Counted from the first letter of the stretch, positions 17,687 through 26,958 are shown. The stretch: 64,000 bases of DNA from an uncultured Clostridia bacterium (GCA_946186245.1 CAMHMN010000004.1:1-64000); one strand, 5' to 3'. Notes: generated by a model not told the origin, from the letters alone. Made by a program: numbers and translations.

Positions 17687-19114
17687 TTGGACAAAGCATC
17701 CAAGGACGGTCACACCAAACATCTCCCGGGCAGCAAAACGGGTGCCCCCATCAGAGCAAAGCAGGAGACCGCCCGGCCGGTCAAGAAAGACAAGGCGCCG
17801 CTGTGGGTACGGACACTCGATAAATTGGGCTTTGAGACGGATCAGGACTACAAATTTCCCGATCTTTCCCCGGCGAATCTTTGGAACGGCACGAAGCACA
17901 CCGCTTCCGAAATCAGAGCCGTTATGTCCAGCAGGCCGGCGGCTTACGACAAACCGCTGTTCATCATTATCATGGTGCTGGTCATTGTCGGATTCATTAT
18001 GATGTCTTCTGCAAGCTATGCCTACGCGTTCAACGAATATAAGGACAGCATGTATTTCATCAGCAAGCAGTTTCTCTTTACGGCTCCCAGCATCCTTATC
18101 ATGGTGGTGATCTCCGCCATTCATCCCGATAAATTCAAGGGAAAGACGGCATACCTGCTGTGGATTTTCTCGTTGATTCTGCTTGTGGCCGTATTTTTCA
18201 TGGAAAAGAAGAACGGCGTCAACCGCTGGATCTTTATCGGCCCGATCAACTTCCAGCCGTCGGAAATTGCCAAGTTCACGGCCATTCTGGTCTGCGCGAC
18301 CTATATTTCTTGCCATTACAAAGAGATCAACATGGTCACCTACAAGAGCAAGAAGGCAAAGCAATTTGCTGCAAAGAACGGCTTCTGCAAATGGCTCTTC
18401 TGTCTTTACAGAAGCTTCCAGACATCGGTGTGGCCGTTTGTCTGGAGAGTTCTTCCCATTCTGGCGCTTCTTATCAAAGAGCCTCATCTTTCCTGCACCA
18501 TCATCATCATGCTGATTGTCGGCACGATGATGTTCCTGGGGGGAACGCGCTGGGAATATTTCGCTGTGCTGTTCCTGCTGGCTGTGCTGGGGGTATTTCT
18601 CATTGTGGTATGGGGCATTGTTCCCTACGGAAGAACCCGATTTGAGATTTGGCTCGATCCCTTTGCCGATGTGAGAGGGGACGGCTGGCAGAATGTGCAG
18701 TCGCTTTACGCCATCAGTTCGGGCGGCATCTTCGGCGCCGGCTTCGGTAACTCCAGACAGAAATACATGTATATTTCCGAGCCGCAGAACGACTTTATCT
18801 TTGCCGTTGTCTGCGAAGAACTCGGACTTGTCGGCGCGGTTGTGATTATCCTGATCTTCGTGGCATTTATCTGGAGAGGATTAGCCCTCAGCCTTGCAAA
18901 TCCCAACCGTTTTCAGAAATTTGTGGGAATAGGCATTACCTCTCAGATAGGCTATCAGATGATTCTGAATGTAGCGGTCGTTACCAATCTGGTGCCGAAT
19001 ACCGGCATCAGCCTTCCGTTTTTCAGTTCCGGCGGAACGTCGATTCTGATGCTGCTGGCTGAAATGGGCGTGCTGCTGGCAATTTCACGGTCATCTACCA
19101 ATAAGGTTATTTGA
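17687..19114 (+). CDS. ftsW: SEDS glycosyltransferase FtsW
   Basis: 475 aa from the chosen start, with about ten membrane spans. FtsW polymerises lipid II at the septum together with the class B PBP. SEDS signatures are NRWIFIGPINFQPSEIAKF, EPQNDFIFAVVCEELG (with the catalytic-region Asp) and NTGISLPFFSSGGTS. The first 80-90 residues are a charged cytoplasmic extension not needed in the family. The TTG at 17687 follows AAAGGAG with proper spacing; upstream in-frame starts lack such a site. RodA is the alternative name, but the cluster position favours FtsW. Confidence 0.93.
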   Translation: MDKASKDGHTKHLPGSKTGAPIRAKQETARPVKKDKAPLWVRTLDKLGFETDQDYKFPDLSPANLWNGTKHTASEIRAVMSSRPAAYDKPLFIIIMVLVIVGFIMMSSASYAYAFNEYKDSMYFISKQFLFTAPSILIMVVISAIHPDKFKGKTAYLLWIFSLILLVAVFFMEKKNGVNRWIFIGPINFQPSEIAKFTAILVCATYISCHYKEINMVTYKSKKAKQFAAKNGFCKWLFCLYRSFQTSVWPFVWRVLPILALLIKEPHLSCTIIIMLIVGTMMFLGGTRWEYFAVLFLLAVLGVFLIVVWGIVPYGRTRFEIWLDPFADVRGDGWQNVQSLYAISSGGIFGAGFGNSRQKYMYISEPQNDFIFAVVCEELGLVGAVVIILIFVAFIWRGLALSLANPNRFQKFVGIGITSQIGYQMILNVAVVTNLVPNTGISLPFFSSGGTSILMLLAEMGVLLAISRSSTNKVI

Positions 19115-19131
19115 AGGGAGCAGATTATCTA

Positions 19132-20262
19132 ATGAAAGTACTCATGTCCGGAGGCGGCACGGCAGGGCATATCAATCCCGCCCTTGCGATAGCCGATACG
19201 ATCAAGAAAAAATTCCCCGATGCGGAAATCCTCTTTGTGGGGACACCGGCGGGTATGGAGTCAAAGCTCGTGCCGCAGGCAGGCTTTGATTATGTTTCCA
19301 TGCCGGTTTCGGGGTTTCAGCGCAAGCTGAGCCTGGAAAATGTCAGACGCAACTTTGAAGCCGCGGGTCATCTGATTCTTTCCGGAGCGCGTTCCGCCAA
19401 GATCATCCGTGATTTCCAGCCCGACATCGCCATCGGCACAGGCGGCTACGTCTGCGGCCCTGTGCTGCGCAAGGCAGCGCAGATGGGCGTTCCCGTGCTG
19501 GTTCATGAGGCGAATGCCTTCCCGGGCGTCACGGTCAAGATGCTCGCCCGCTACTGTGACTGTGTGATGCTTGCGGTAGAGGATGCGAAGAAACGCATTT
19601 CTGCCGAAACCGAGTTTGTGGTCACGGGCAATCCCGTCCGCGCCGAAGTGCTGGAATATGACAAGGCTCGTGCGCGCAGGGAACTGGGGCTGGATGAACG
19701 TCCGCTGATCGTTTCCTTCGGAGGCTCGCTGGGAGCGAGAACCATCAATGAATCCATGCTCGACCTTCTGGCACGCAGTGCGAAGGACGGCAGATACCAG
19801 CACATTCACGGCTACGGCAAGTACGGCAGTTTTGTACTTGACGAGTTGAAGCAGAGAGGCGTAAAGCTGAAAAACTGTCCCAACCTCGACGTCAGGGAAT
19901 ATATCAGCGACATGCCGAGAGTCATGGCGGCAGCGGATCTGGTGATTTGCCGTTCCGGCGCGATGGCTCTGACCGAAGTGCAGGCGCTGGGCAAGGCGGC
20001 GATACTCATTCCTTCGCCGAATGTCGCGGAAAACCATCAGTATTACAACGCCATGGCAATGGTCGACCGCGGGGCGGCTGAAATCATCGTGGAGAAGGAT
20101 ATCACGCCTCAGCTTCTTACCGAGAAAGCCGACAAGCTCGCCGGAGACAGGGCCAGACTGGAAGAAATGTCGAAAAACGCCAGGAATATGGCGATACTTG
20201 ATTCAAGAGAACGAATTCTCAACGTAGTGTGCAGCACACTGGAAAAACACGGTAAAATGTAA
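19132..20262 (+). CDS. murG: Lipid II synthase MurG
   Basis: 376 aa from the ATG at 19132, which gives the family-typical start MKVLMSGGGTAGHINPA. MurG adds GlcNAc to lipid I at the inner membrane face. The N-terminal glycine loop GGGTAGH, the second-domain loop FGGSLGARTINE and the C-terminal acceptor motif EVQALGKAAILIPSP...ENHQ are present. AAGGGAG overlaps the end of ftsW, so the two genes are coupled (17-base gap). Confidence 0.97.
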   Translation: MKVLMSGGGTAGHINPALAIADTIKKKFPDAEILFVGTPAGMESKLVPQAGFDYVSMPVSGFQRKLSLENVRRNFEAAGHLILSGARSAKIIRDFQPDIAIGTGGYVCGPVLRKAAQMGVPVLVHEANAFPGVTVKMLARYCDCVMLAVEDAKKRISAETEFVVTGNPVRAEVLEYDKARARRELGLDERPLIVSFGGSLGARTINESMLDLLARSAKDGRYQHIHGYGKYGSFVLDELKQRGVKLKNCPNLDVREYISDMPRVMAAADLVICRSGAMALTEVQALGKAAILIPSPNVAENHQYYNAMAMVDRGAAEIIVEKDITPQLLTEKADKLAGDRARLEEMSKNARNMAILDSRERILNVVCSTLEKHGKM

Positions 20263-20285
20263 GCGTCAAGGGAGTTGAAAAACGA

Positions 20286-21938
20286 TTGGACAGTAAAAAG
20301 AAAAGAGACGCCAAAGCGACGCCTGACATCCAGATCCAGGCTGCCCGGCAGCCGCAGCCCGATATGTCGAAATATGCCAGAGCAGTCAGCAACAAGTCCA
20401 AAATCAACTACGCGGATCTGAAACTGGCCCGCCATGAAGTCCCCGATGGGGAGAAAACCGCCGAAAAGGGCAAAAAAGCGAAAGACAAAAAGAAAGGGAA
20501 GGCAGACGTAAAGTCAAAGGACAAGAAGAAAGCAGCCCCCGCCAAAGGAGAAAAAGGCGCGGAAAAAAAGAACGCAAAGGGCACGAAGGCTGCGGGCAGC
20601 CGGAAAACCGAAGCCAAACCGTCGGAAAAGAAGCCGGCGCAGAGCGCAGGAAGCACGGCCGAAGAGAGATACAGCAACGCTTTGGGAAGCGGCGATCATT
20701 ACAGCTCGGCAATAGAAAAATACTATCTCAAATACCCCGAAAAAAAGAGACCCCGTCAGTCAGCCAAACCGGAAAGAAAGCAGGCTCCCAAAAAGAGAAA
20801 AAAGCACGGCAGTTCTGCCTGCGGTGCAGCCGGCAAGCAAAACAAGCTGTCCATGGCTGAAATTGCCGTCAAAAACAAGCAGACCACCTCGGTCAAGCAG
20901 CATGCCAGAGCAGCCAGAAACGCCAAGGCGAGAGGCGTCGTTTCGTCAAAGGTTGCCAACAGAAACATCGTCAGGCGCAGAAAGAAGCGTTCCGGCGCTC
21001 TCAATGTACTTATGGTGACGCTGCTGCTTGTATTCATGGTTTCAGTCGGCGTGCTAGTTTTCTTCAATATCAAGCAGGTTCGGGTGGAAGGGGACAGCCC
21101 CTACAGCGACGCGCAGATAAAAAACATATGTTCATTGACAAAAGGCAGCAACATACTCTTTATTGACTCGGATGGAGCGGCGGAAAGAGTGGTGCGTGAG
21201 CTTCCCTACATCGAGAAATGTACGGTTGACCGCAAACTTCCCTCCACCGTCGTGATCAGGGTCAAAAAGGCGGACGTCTTGGGCGTAGCGCAGGAAAACG
21301 GAGGCAGGTGGTCTGTTCTCAGCACAGAAGGCAAGATGATGGAGTCTTCCGCCGATAAACCCGTCGCCGTCGGCGACGTTTCCCAAGCCGCTGACGCCCC
21401 CCCATCCGACAGCGTCGGCGAAGCGTCAGATGCAAGCGCCGCAGAGATCATCGCGGCGCAGAGAATGGGTCCTTTGCTGACAGGCCTTGATCTGAAGCAC
21501 GAAGTCAGCGACGGATTTCTCACCGGTCACACACTGGAGCAGGTCAGGAATCTCGTCATGATACGGGAGGCCTTCAAGAGGAAGGAGATGCGGCTGACTT
21601 CAATGGGTGTCGGTGAAGAAGGATACCAGGCGGTGTATGACGACCGCTTGGTGATCATTTTCGGAGAAACCGTAGACGCCAAGACGGTCAATCACCGGAT
21701 GGACGAGGTTCACCACATTCTCTTTGTCCAGAAGAAGATATCCGATACCGATAAAGGAACATTCCGATTCAGGAAAAACGTGACATATTTCAGATACAAA
21801 TACGATGTTTCCGAGGAGGAACTTGAAACAATCAACCTGGACAGACGCAGGAGAAATCAGCAAAAACTCTACAGCATGGCGGAAATTTTCTTGTCTACGG
21901 GAAAAGACTGGTTTGAAGGCAATCTGACGACAGAATAG
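20286..21938 (+). CDS. ftsQ: FtsQ/DivIB division protein with long basic N-terminus
   Basis: 550 aa, about twice the usual length. Residues 1-235 are cytoplasmic, low-complexity and very rich in Lys/Ala (KKGKADVKSKDKKKAAPAKG type). One membrane span (about 238-262) follows, then a POTRA domain (IKQVRVEGDSPYSDAQIKNI) and the beta domain typical of FtsQ/DivIB, which recruits FtsL/DivIC to the divisome. A Ser/Ala/Asp-rich insert (about residues 350-390) interrupts the extracytoplasmic part. The TTG start has AAGGGAG upstream. The position between murG and ftsZ fits divIB. Confidence 0.9.
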   Translation: MDSKKKRDAKATPDIQIQAARQPQPDMSKYARAVSNKSKINYADLKLARHEVPDGEKTAEKGKKAKDKKKGKADVKSKDKKKAAPAKGEKGAEKKNAKGTKAAGSRKTEAKPSEKKPAQSAGSTAEERYSNALGSGDHYSSAIEKYYLKYPEKKRPRQSAKPERKQAPKKRKKHGSSACGAAGKQNKLSMAEIAVKNKQTTSVKQHARAARNAKARGVVSSKVANRNIVRRRKKRSGALNVLMVTLLLVFMVSVGVLVFFNIKQVRVEGDSPYSDAQIKNICSLTKGSNILFIDSDGAAERVVRELPYIEKCTVDRKLPSTVVIRVKKADVLGVAQENGGRWSVLSTEGKMMESSADKPVAVGDVSQAADAPPSDSVGEASDASAAEIIAAQRMGPLLTGLDLKHEVSDGFLTGHTLEQVRNLVMIREAFKRKEMRLTSMGVGEEGYQAVYDDRLVIIFGETVDAKTVNHRMDEVHHILFVQKKISDTDKGTFRFRKNVTYFRYKYDVSEEELETINLDRRRRNQQKLYSMAEIFLSTGKDWFEGNLTTE

Positions 21939-22077
21939 CGTCGAAAATGCGGATATGCAGGGATTTGCTTGATGATTGCTACAAAGATAAAAACCATTTA
22001 TTGTCATGTTGCATAATTTTTTGCGCAAAGTTTGATAAAAAATTTATCCCGACAATTCGTTTTTTATAAATTAACTC

Positions 22078-22106
22078 TTGAAATTTCAAGGGGAATAAGG
22101 TATAGT
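22078..22106 (+). promoter_or_regulatory. Promoter of ftsZ
   Basis: TTGAAA at 22078-22083, a 17-bp spacer and TATAGT at 22101-22106, about 95 bases before ftsZ. ftsZ can therefore be transcribed separately from the rest of the cluster. Confidence 0.7.
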
Positions 22107-22202
22107 ATTACGTAGACATTAGTTAAAAATGAGGAATGTGAGTGGAAGGGACGATAACAGTCCGTATTTGCTCGTAAAATCCGATGCAGGAGGAAAACTA
22201 AA

Positions 22203-23330
22203 ATGGCTTTTGAATTTGACCAGGACTTCGAGAACAACGTTGTGCAAATCAAGGTAATCGGTGCAGGCGGCGGCGGCGGAAACGCTGTCAACCGCATGAT
22301 TCAGATGGGCGTCAACAGCGTTGAATTTATCTCTATAAATACAGATGTACAGGCTCTGCACCGTTCACAGGCAACACACAAGATCCAGATCGGTGAGAAA
22401 ATCACCAAGGGCAAGGGCGCTGGCGCAGATCCCGCAAGAGGACAGCGTGCCGCCGAAGAGAGCAAAGAGGATATCGAGGCCGCACTCAGAGGCACCGACA
22501 TGGTGTTCATCACCGCAGGTATGGGCGGCGGCACAGGTACCGGCGCTGCTCCCGTTATCGCTGAAATCGCCAAGGAAATGGGCATTCTCACAGTCGGTAT
22601 TGTCACCAAGCCTTTCGCCTTTGAAGGCAGAAAGCGCATGGAACAGGCGGAGGCAGGCATTGCCGCTCTCCGCGAGCATGTCGATTCCCTTGTTGTCATT
22701 CCCAACGAAAGACTCAAGCTGGTTTCCGACCAGAAGATCACACTGGCGAACGCCTTCACCATTGCGGATGACGTTCTCCGCCAGGGCGTACAGAGCATTT
22801 CCGATCTGATCAACAGCCCCGGACTCGTCAATCTCGACTTTGCCGACGTCACCGCTGTCATGAAGGACGCTGGCTACGCTCATATGGGCGTCGGTTCCGC
22901 ACAGGGCAAGGAGAAGGCTTCCATGGCTGCACATGCCGCCATTTCCAGCCCGCTGCTTGAAACCTCCATTAACGGCGCCAGAGGCGTTATCATCAACATC
23001 ACATCTTCCAACGACATCAACCTGGAAGAGGTTGACGTTGCTTCTACCATGATCACCAAAGCGGCTCATCCCGATGCCACCATCATCTGGGGTGCTGCGT
23101 TCGATGAGAACATGGACGACGAAATGAGAGTCACCGTTATCGCTACCGGCTTCTCCCTTGATCCTGAAAAGAAGGAGCAGACTGCCGCAGCAGCTCCCAA
23201 GGCTCCCGTGAGAAAGGCTTCTCAGGGCGGTACAACCAATCCCAACGCACCCGCCGGCAAAGGCTCCAACATCAACGAGAAGAACGACGAGGATTACTTT
23301 GACATAATGACCATCTTCGGCAGAAAGTAA
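22203..23330 (+). CDS. ftsZ: Cell division GTPase FtsZ
   Basis: 375 aa. FtsZ forms the cytokinetic ring. The nucleotide-binding loop [16 protein letters not shown] is at residues 18-33, the tubulin signature [11 protein letters not shown] near 104, and [11 protein letters not shown] and [11 protein letters not shown] further on. A disordered linker (about 320-355) ends in the C-terminal peptide [14 protein letters not shown], which differs from the common DIPxFLR form but keeps the Asp-Ile and hydrophobic-Arg pattern used to bind FtsA, SepF or similar. Strong AGGAGG site. No ftsA lies upstream. Confidence 0.98.
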   Translation: MAFEFDQDFENNVVQIKVIGAGGGGGNAVNRMIQMGVNSVEFISINTDVQALHRSQATHKIQIGEKITKGKGAGADPARGQRAAEESKEDIEAALRGTDMVFITAGMGGGTGTGAAPVIAEIAKEMGILTVGIVTKPFAFEGRKRMEQAEAGIAALREHVDSLVVIPNERLKLVSDQKITLANAFTIADDVLRQGVQSISDLINSPGLVNLDFADVTAVMKDAGYAHMGVGSAQGKEKASMAAHAAISSPLLETSINGARGVIINITSSNDINLEEVDVASTMITKAAHPDATIIWGAAFDENMDDEMRVTVIATGFSLDPEKKEQTAAAAPKAPVRKASQGGTTNPNAPAGKGSNINEKNDEDYFDIMTIFGRK

Positions 23331-23353
23331 TCACAAAATCCCCTTACATTTCA

Positions 23354-23394
23354 GCACCGACGCGGATTCAAGAAATCTGCGCCGGTGTTTTTTT
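23354..23394 (+). terminator. Terminator of ftsZ
   Basis: GCACCGACGCGGATT pairs with AATCTGCGCCGGTG (wobbles included), followed by seven T. A strong intrinsic terminator that ends the dcw cluster. Confidence 0.9.
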
Positions 23395-23424
23395 ATGTTA
23401 TGTCTTTATTTTTGCATCTGCATG

Positions 23425-23433
23425 TGGTATAAT
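23425..23433 (+). promoter_or_regulatory. Extended -10 promoter of udp
   Basis: TGGTATAAT at 23425-23433, an extended -10 with a perfect TATAAT. The -35 region is poor (TTATTT), which fits the extended -10 class. Confidence 0.5.
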
Positions 23434-23480
23434 TGTCATGCAGATAAACTATTATGACAATATAAGGCGGTGGATAAAAA

Positions 23481-24248
23481 ATGAATGAAGAAATCATGTA
23501 TCATATCGGACTTCCGACCAGCGTCAAGGCGAAATATGCCATTCTTCCCGGCGATCCCGGCCGGGTGCCGAAGATCGCCGCTTATCTGGACCGGCCGCGT
23601 GAGCTGGGCTTCAACAGGGAATTCCGCACATGGGCGGGCGAGCTGTGCGGCGAAACGGTGCTTGTCACTTCCACAGGAATCGGCGGCCCGTCGGCTTCCA
23701 TCGCCATGGAAGAGCTGATCCGACTGGGTGTGGATACCTTCGTCCGCGTCGGCACCTGCGGCGGCATGAATGAAAAGGTCTGCGCCGGCGATGTGGTGAT
23801 TGCCACCGGAGCCATCCGCATGGAAGGCACCAGCCGTGAATACCTTCCTATAGAATTCCCCGCCGTTGCGGACTTCGGGCTGACAAGAAATCTGGTTGAC
23901 GGCGCCCGGGCGCTGGAGGTGCCTTATCACACGGGTGTGGTGCAGTGCAAGGATTCCTTCTACGGACAGCATTCACCGCAGAGTATGCCCAACAGCGCGG
24001 AGCTTCTGCGAAAATGGGATGCATGGATTGCGGGCGGTTGTCTGGCGTCCGAGATGGAATCGGCAGCGATCTTTTCCGTGGCAGCCGCGAGGAATGTGCG
24101 TGCCGCCGCGCTCTTCCATGTCGTGTGGAATCAGACCCGGCGTGACAAATTCGGGGATCATTCCGAATCGCATGATACCGACCGTGCGATCAGAGTCGCG
24201 ATGGAGGGTCTGAAGCTGACCGTTTCCGGTGATAAAAAGGCGGAATAG
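23481..24248 (+). CDS. udp: Uridine phosphorylase
   Basis: 255 aa. It cleaves uridine with phosphate to uracil and ribose-1-phosphate for pyrimidine salvage. PNP/UDP family motifs: phosphate-binding ILPGDPGRV near residue 21, STGIGGPSASI near 74, RVGTCGGM near 93, the uridine-specific loop KDSFYGQHSPQSMP (QCKDSFYGQ) near 158, and the ribose-binding EMESA near 191. Monocistronic by its own promoter and a following gap. Confidence 0.93.
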   Translation: MNEEIMYHIGLPTSVKAKYAILPGDPGRVPKIAAYLDRPRELGFNREFRTWAGELCGETVLVTSTGIGGPSASIAMEELIRLGVDTFVRVGTCGGMNEKVCAGDVVIATGAIRMEGTSREYLPIEFPAVADFGLTRNLVDGARALEVPYHTGVVQCKDSFYGQHSPQSMPNSAELLRKWDAWIAGGCLASEMESAAIFSVAAARNVRAAALFHVVWNQTRRDKFGDHSESHDTDRAIRVAMEGLKLTVSGDKKAE

Positions 24249-24308
24249 GTGAAAACCTGCCGCTTTCTCCCGCCAAAATAAAAAAACAAAAAAATTATAA
24301 AAATTCTA

Positions 24309-24336
24309 TTGAATTTTTATTATAATATGCTATAAT
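24309..24336 (+). promoter_or_regulatory. Promoter of the DivIVA-like gene
   Basis: TTGAAT at 24309-24314, a 16-bp spacer and TATAAT at 24331-24336, in a very AT-rich stretch about 100 bases before the gene. Confidence 0.65.
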
Positions 24337-24437
24337 TAAACTAACAAATTATCTTGCGATAGTTTACGCATAAACCGATGACATATCTTAATACATTTTG
24401 ATATAAATCCTTGATTATGAAGGGAGGATGCACTATC

Positions 24438-26186
24438 GTGGATTATTCTGGAAACAGATTTCGCAGACGCTTTGTGGGTTATGACCGCACCGCTGTGGAT
24501 ATGGAGTTTGACAAGCTGCTCGGTCAGGTGGATGAAGAAGTTGAAAAGAACGAACAGCTGAAACGTGAGATCGAAGACTTAAGAGAAGAGCGGCGCGACT
24601 GGGAGTATGCCAAGCGTACGTTGGAAGAAGAACGCACCGCTATTTCGCGTGATCGTGCATCACTTGCCGAGTCGGTCAGTTCCATCTCCGGCAAGGTCGC
24701 AGAACTGGAAAACAGCCTTTCGTCGGCCAAGGTAGCCAATGAAGCGCTGCAACATAAGATGGACGCCACCACGTCAGAGAGAAACCAGCTTCAGCTCCGT
24801 CTTGACACGGTGCAGGAGCGCAACCGCGAGCTTACGCTGCGTGAACGTCAGTTTGACGAGATAGAAAAATCCGTTTCGTCCATCATGTCGGTTACCAAGC
24901 GCGCCACTGACAGACTTTTCCAGAAGTCGGTGGAGAATCAGGAGAACGTCATCCGCATTGCGGGGGACGCAGCGCAGGAAGCAGCCATGATTCGCGCCGA
25001 CCTGACCGCTGCCCGCGACGATATGAATCTCGCGTTTGATGAATTTCAGGACAAAATCGACAAGATCGACGCTTCTCTGACAGGCGCCGTGCATAAGCTG
25101 GTTGCCATCAAGCACGACAGCGGACTCAAACCCAAGAATTCCTCTGCCACCATCGAAAGCGAAGTCGAGCGTCTGCTTTCCATGCGCGCCGGAGAGATAG
25201 ATTTTTCCGACGGCAAGGGCTATTCCGTTCCGGTGCTGGGCCCCTACAGTGCCAAATTCATTTCTGATACGGCCAAGAAGGTCAATTCCGGTGAAATAGA
25301 AGGCAATCCTCCTTCTCAGCAGACCACGGCACAGAAGGATGCTCCCTATGCACGTCCGGATTATGATGAGAGCCGGCAGGAAGGCAAACCGGTCGTCAAA
25401 AGGAGCTATCCGACCAACTTTGAGTCTTCCGACGCTTCGATAAAAGAAGCCAACAAGATGCTCGATGCGGCTGACGATGCTGCCGAACAGAAGAATTACA
25501 TTCCGCTTCTCCAGCAGATGAACCAGCAGCCTGTGCCTCAGCCTGTTTATCAGCCTGCCTATCAGACCGCCTATCAACCTGCTTATCAAACCGCTTATCA
25601 ACCCGCCTATCAGCCGGTATACAATCCCTTCATTGCCCAGCCTTATACGCCTCCGGTGCAGTATACGGCTTCCGCAAGACAGAATCCCATCGGATTTGGC
25701 TATCAGGAGGAGGAACAGGAGCAGCCGCAGCAGGCTTATGCAGAGGAACAGCCTGAACAGCCGGAACAGCCCGAGCAGGCGGATGCACCTATCAATCCCT
25801 ATTCCGACGGCGGCTACGAGCAGGTTGACATCAGCACGCTCAGCAACGATGCACCTACACTCAATATGAACACGCCCGACCTGCAATACATTCAGCCGCA
25901 GCAGACGCCGCAGTATGCCGCCTTTGACGCTTCTCCGGTGCAGATCAGCATGAATGTGGCGCAGCCTGTCGTGGATGCAACCAACGGCATGAGCTATCAG
26001 TACACCGCAAACGCGCCGACATACACACCCAATGTCCCGGTGGTTTCAACGGAAACGCAGCCGCAGTACCAAGAGGAAATGCCTGCTTATGACGAATACT
26101 ATCCCAAGAGAGTGGAAGTTGTTCAGAAAGTGCGTCAGGTGCCTGCCAGCGAAAAAGTGCGGGTCACTGTCCGCCACGGAAGATAA
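24438..26186 (+). CDS. DivIVA-like coiled-coil protein with YQPAYQ repeats
   Basis: 582 aa from the GTG at 24438, chosen because AAGGGAGG is ten bases upstream. The N-terminus (FRRRFVGYDRTAVDMEFDKLLGQVDEE) resembles the membrane-targeting head of DivIVA/GpsB proteins, which bind curved membranes at poles and septa. A long coiled coil follows (to about residue 210). The second half is disordered: six tandem 12-nt units (25548-25619) give TyrGln(Pro/Thr)Ala repeats, then Glu/Gln/Pro-rich sequence, and the protein ends in a basic tail. No membrane span or signal. It lies one gene downstream of ftsZ, which agrees with a cell-division or polar-scaffold role, but that is inference. Confidence 0.7.
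   Translation: MDYSGNRFRRRFVGYDRTAVDMEFDKLLGQVDEEVEKNEQLKREIEDLREERRDWEYAKRTLEEERTAISRDRASLAESVSSISGKVAELENSLSSAKVANEALQHKMDATTSERNQLQLRLDTVQERNRELTLRERQFDEIEKSVSSIMSVTKRATDRLFQKSVENQENVIRIAGDAAQEAAMIRADLTAARDDMNLAFDEFQDKIDKIDASLTGAVHKLVAIKHDSGLKPKNSSATIESEVERLLSMRAGEIDFSDGKGYSVPVLGPYSAKFISDTAKKVNSGEIEGNPPSQQTTAQKDAPYARPDYDESRQEGKPVVKRSYPTNFESSDASIKEANKMLDAADDAAEQKNYIPLLQQMNQQPVPQPVYQPAYQTAYQPAYQTAYQPAYQPVYNPFIAQPYTPPVQYTASARQNPIGFGYQEEEQEQPQQAYAEEQPEQPEQPEQADAPINPYSDGGYEQVDISTLSNDAPTLNMNTPDLQYIQPQQTPQYAAFDASPVQISMNVAQPVVDATNGMSYQYTANAPTYTPNVPVVSTETQPQYQEEMPAYDEYYPKRVEVVQKVRQVPASEKVRVTVRHGR
25548..25619 (+). repeat. Six 12-bp tandem coding repeats
   Basis: Six in-frame 12-base units of the form TATCARNCYGCN encode Tyr-Gln-Pro/Thr-Ala, alternating Pro and Thr; the last unit reads Tyr-Gln-Pro-Val. 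Such arrays can change in copy number by slippage while keeping the frame. Confidence 0.85.
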
Positions 26187-26204
26187 TTTGTTATTGAATC
26201 AATC

Positions 26205-26263
26205 AAGAGCCTGTGCATTGCGGCATATTCTTACGATGCTGCGAAAAGCAAAGGCTCTTTTTT
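26205..26263 (+). terminator. Terminator of the DivIVA-like gene
   Basis: AAGAGCC/GGCTCTT enclose an inner hairpin GCGGCAT/ATGCTGC and end in six T (26258-26263). It stands 18 bases after the stop codon and just before the pseudouridine synthase gene. Confidence 0.75.
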
Positions 26264-26284
26264 GTCGGAAAGGTGTTTTTTTCT

Positions 26285-26947
26285 ATGATCGAGATATTGT
26301 ATGAGGACAGGGAGATGGTCGTCTGCATCAAGCCGGTGGGCGTGCTGTCGCAGTGCGATGGGGAAGAGGATATGGTCGCGCTGCTCAAAAATCAGTTGGG
26401 CGGCGAAATCTTTCCCCTGCACCGTCTGGACAGGAATGTCGGCGGCGTGATGGCATTCGCACGGAATGCGAAAGCCGCCGCGGTTCTGTCGGCGCAGATT
26501 CAAGGCGGCGGCTTTGTCAAGCGGTATCTCGCTGTGGTGGGGGGCATTCCGCAGCCCGAAGCGGGAGAAATGCGGGACCTGCTCTTCAAGGATTCCCGCA
26601 GCGGAAGGTCATTTGTGGTCACCCGCCCGCGGAAGGGGACAAAGGAGGCACGGCTGGCCTATCGCATTCTCGTCAGTTCGGAAGGAAGATCGCTTGTGCT
26701 GGTCAGGCTCTTCACGGGACGTACGCATCAGATTCGGGTGCAGTTTGCCTTCCGCAAAATGCCCCTGCTCGGCGACGGAAAATACGGCAGCCGCGACAAG
26801 GGCTGCGGGATTGCCCTCTGGTCGCACAGGCTCACCTTCACGCACCCCATAAGCGGTGAGGAAATGAGCTTCTGTTCGCTGCCGGATCGTTCGGAATATC
26901 CGTGGAAGCTGTTTGATTTCGGCGGAGTGAGAGAGATGATAGAATAA
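26285..26947 (+). CDS. RluA family pseudouridine synthase
   Basis: 220 aa from the ATG at 26285. It converts specific uridines in rRNA or tRNA to pseudouridine. The catalytic motif HRLDRNVGG (usually HRLDxxTSG) holds the active Asp. GRTHQIRVQF and LLGDGKYG, both standard in RluA-type enzymes, follow. The N-terminal S4 domain is absent, as in the short RluA subgroup. The exact RNA target cannot be told. The start is supported by GGAAAGG upstream; the open frame extends further but into the terminator of the previous gene. Confidence 0.9.
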   Translation: MIEILYEDREMVVCIKPVGVLSQCDGEEDMVALLKNQLGGEIFPLHRLDRNVGGVMAFARNAKAAAVLSAQIQGGGFVKRYLAVVGGIPQPEAGEMRDLLFKDSRSGRSFVVTRPRKGTKEARLAYRILVSSEGRSLVLVRLFTGRTHQIRVQFAFRKMPLLGDGKYGSRDKGCGIALWSHRLTFTHPISGEEMSFCSLPDRSEYPWKLFDFGGVREMIE

Positions 26948-26958
26948 AAAATAAAAAA

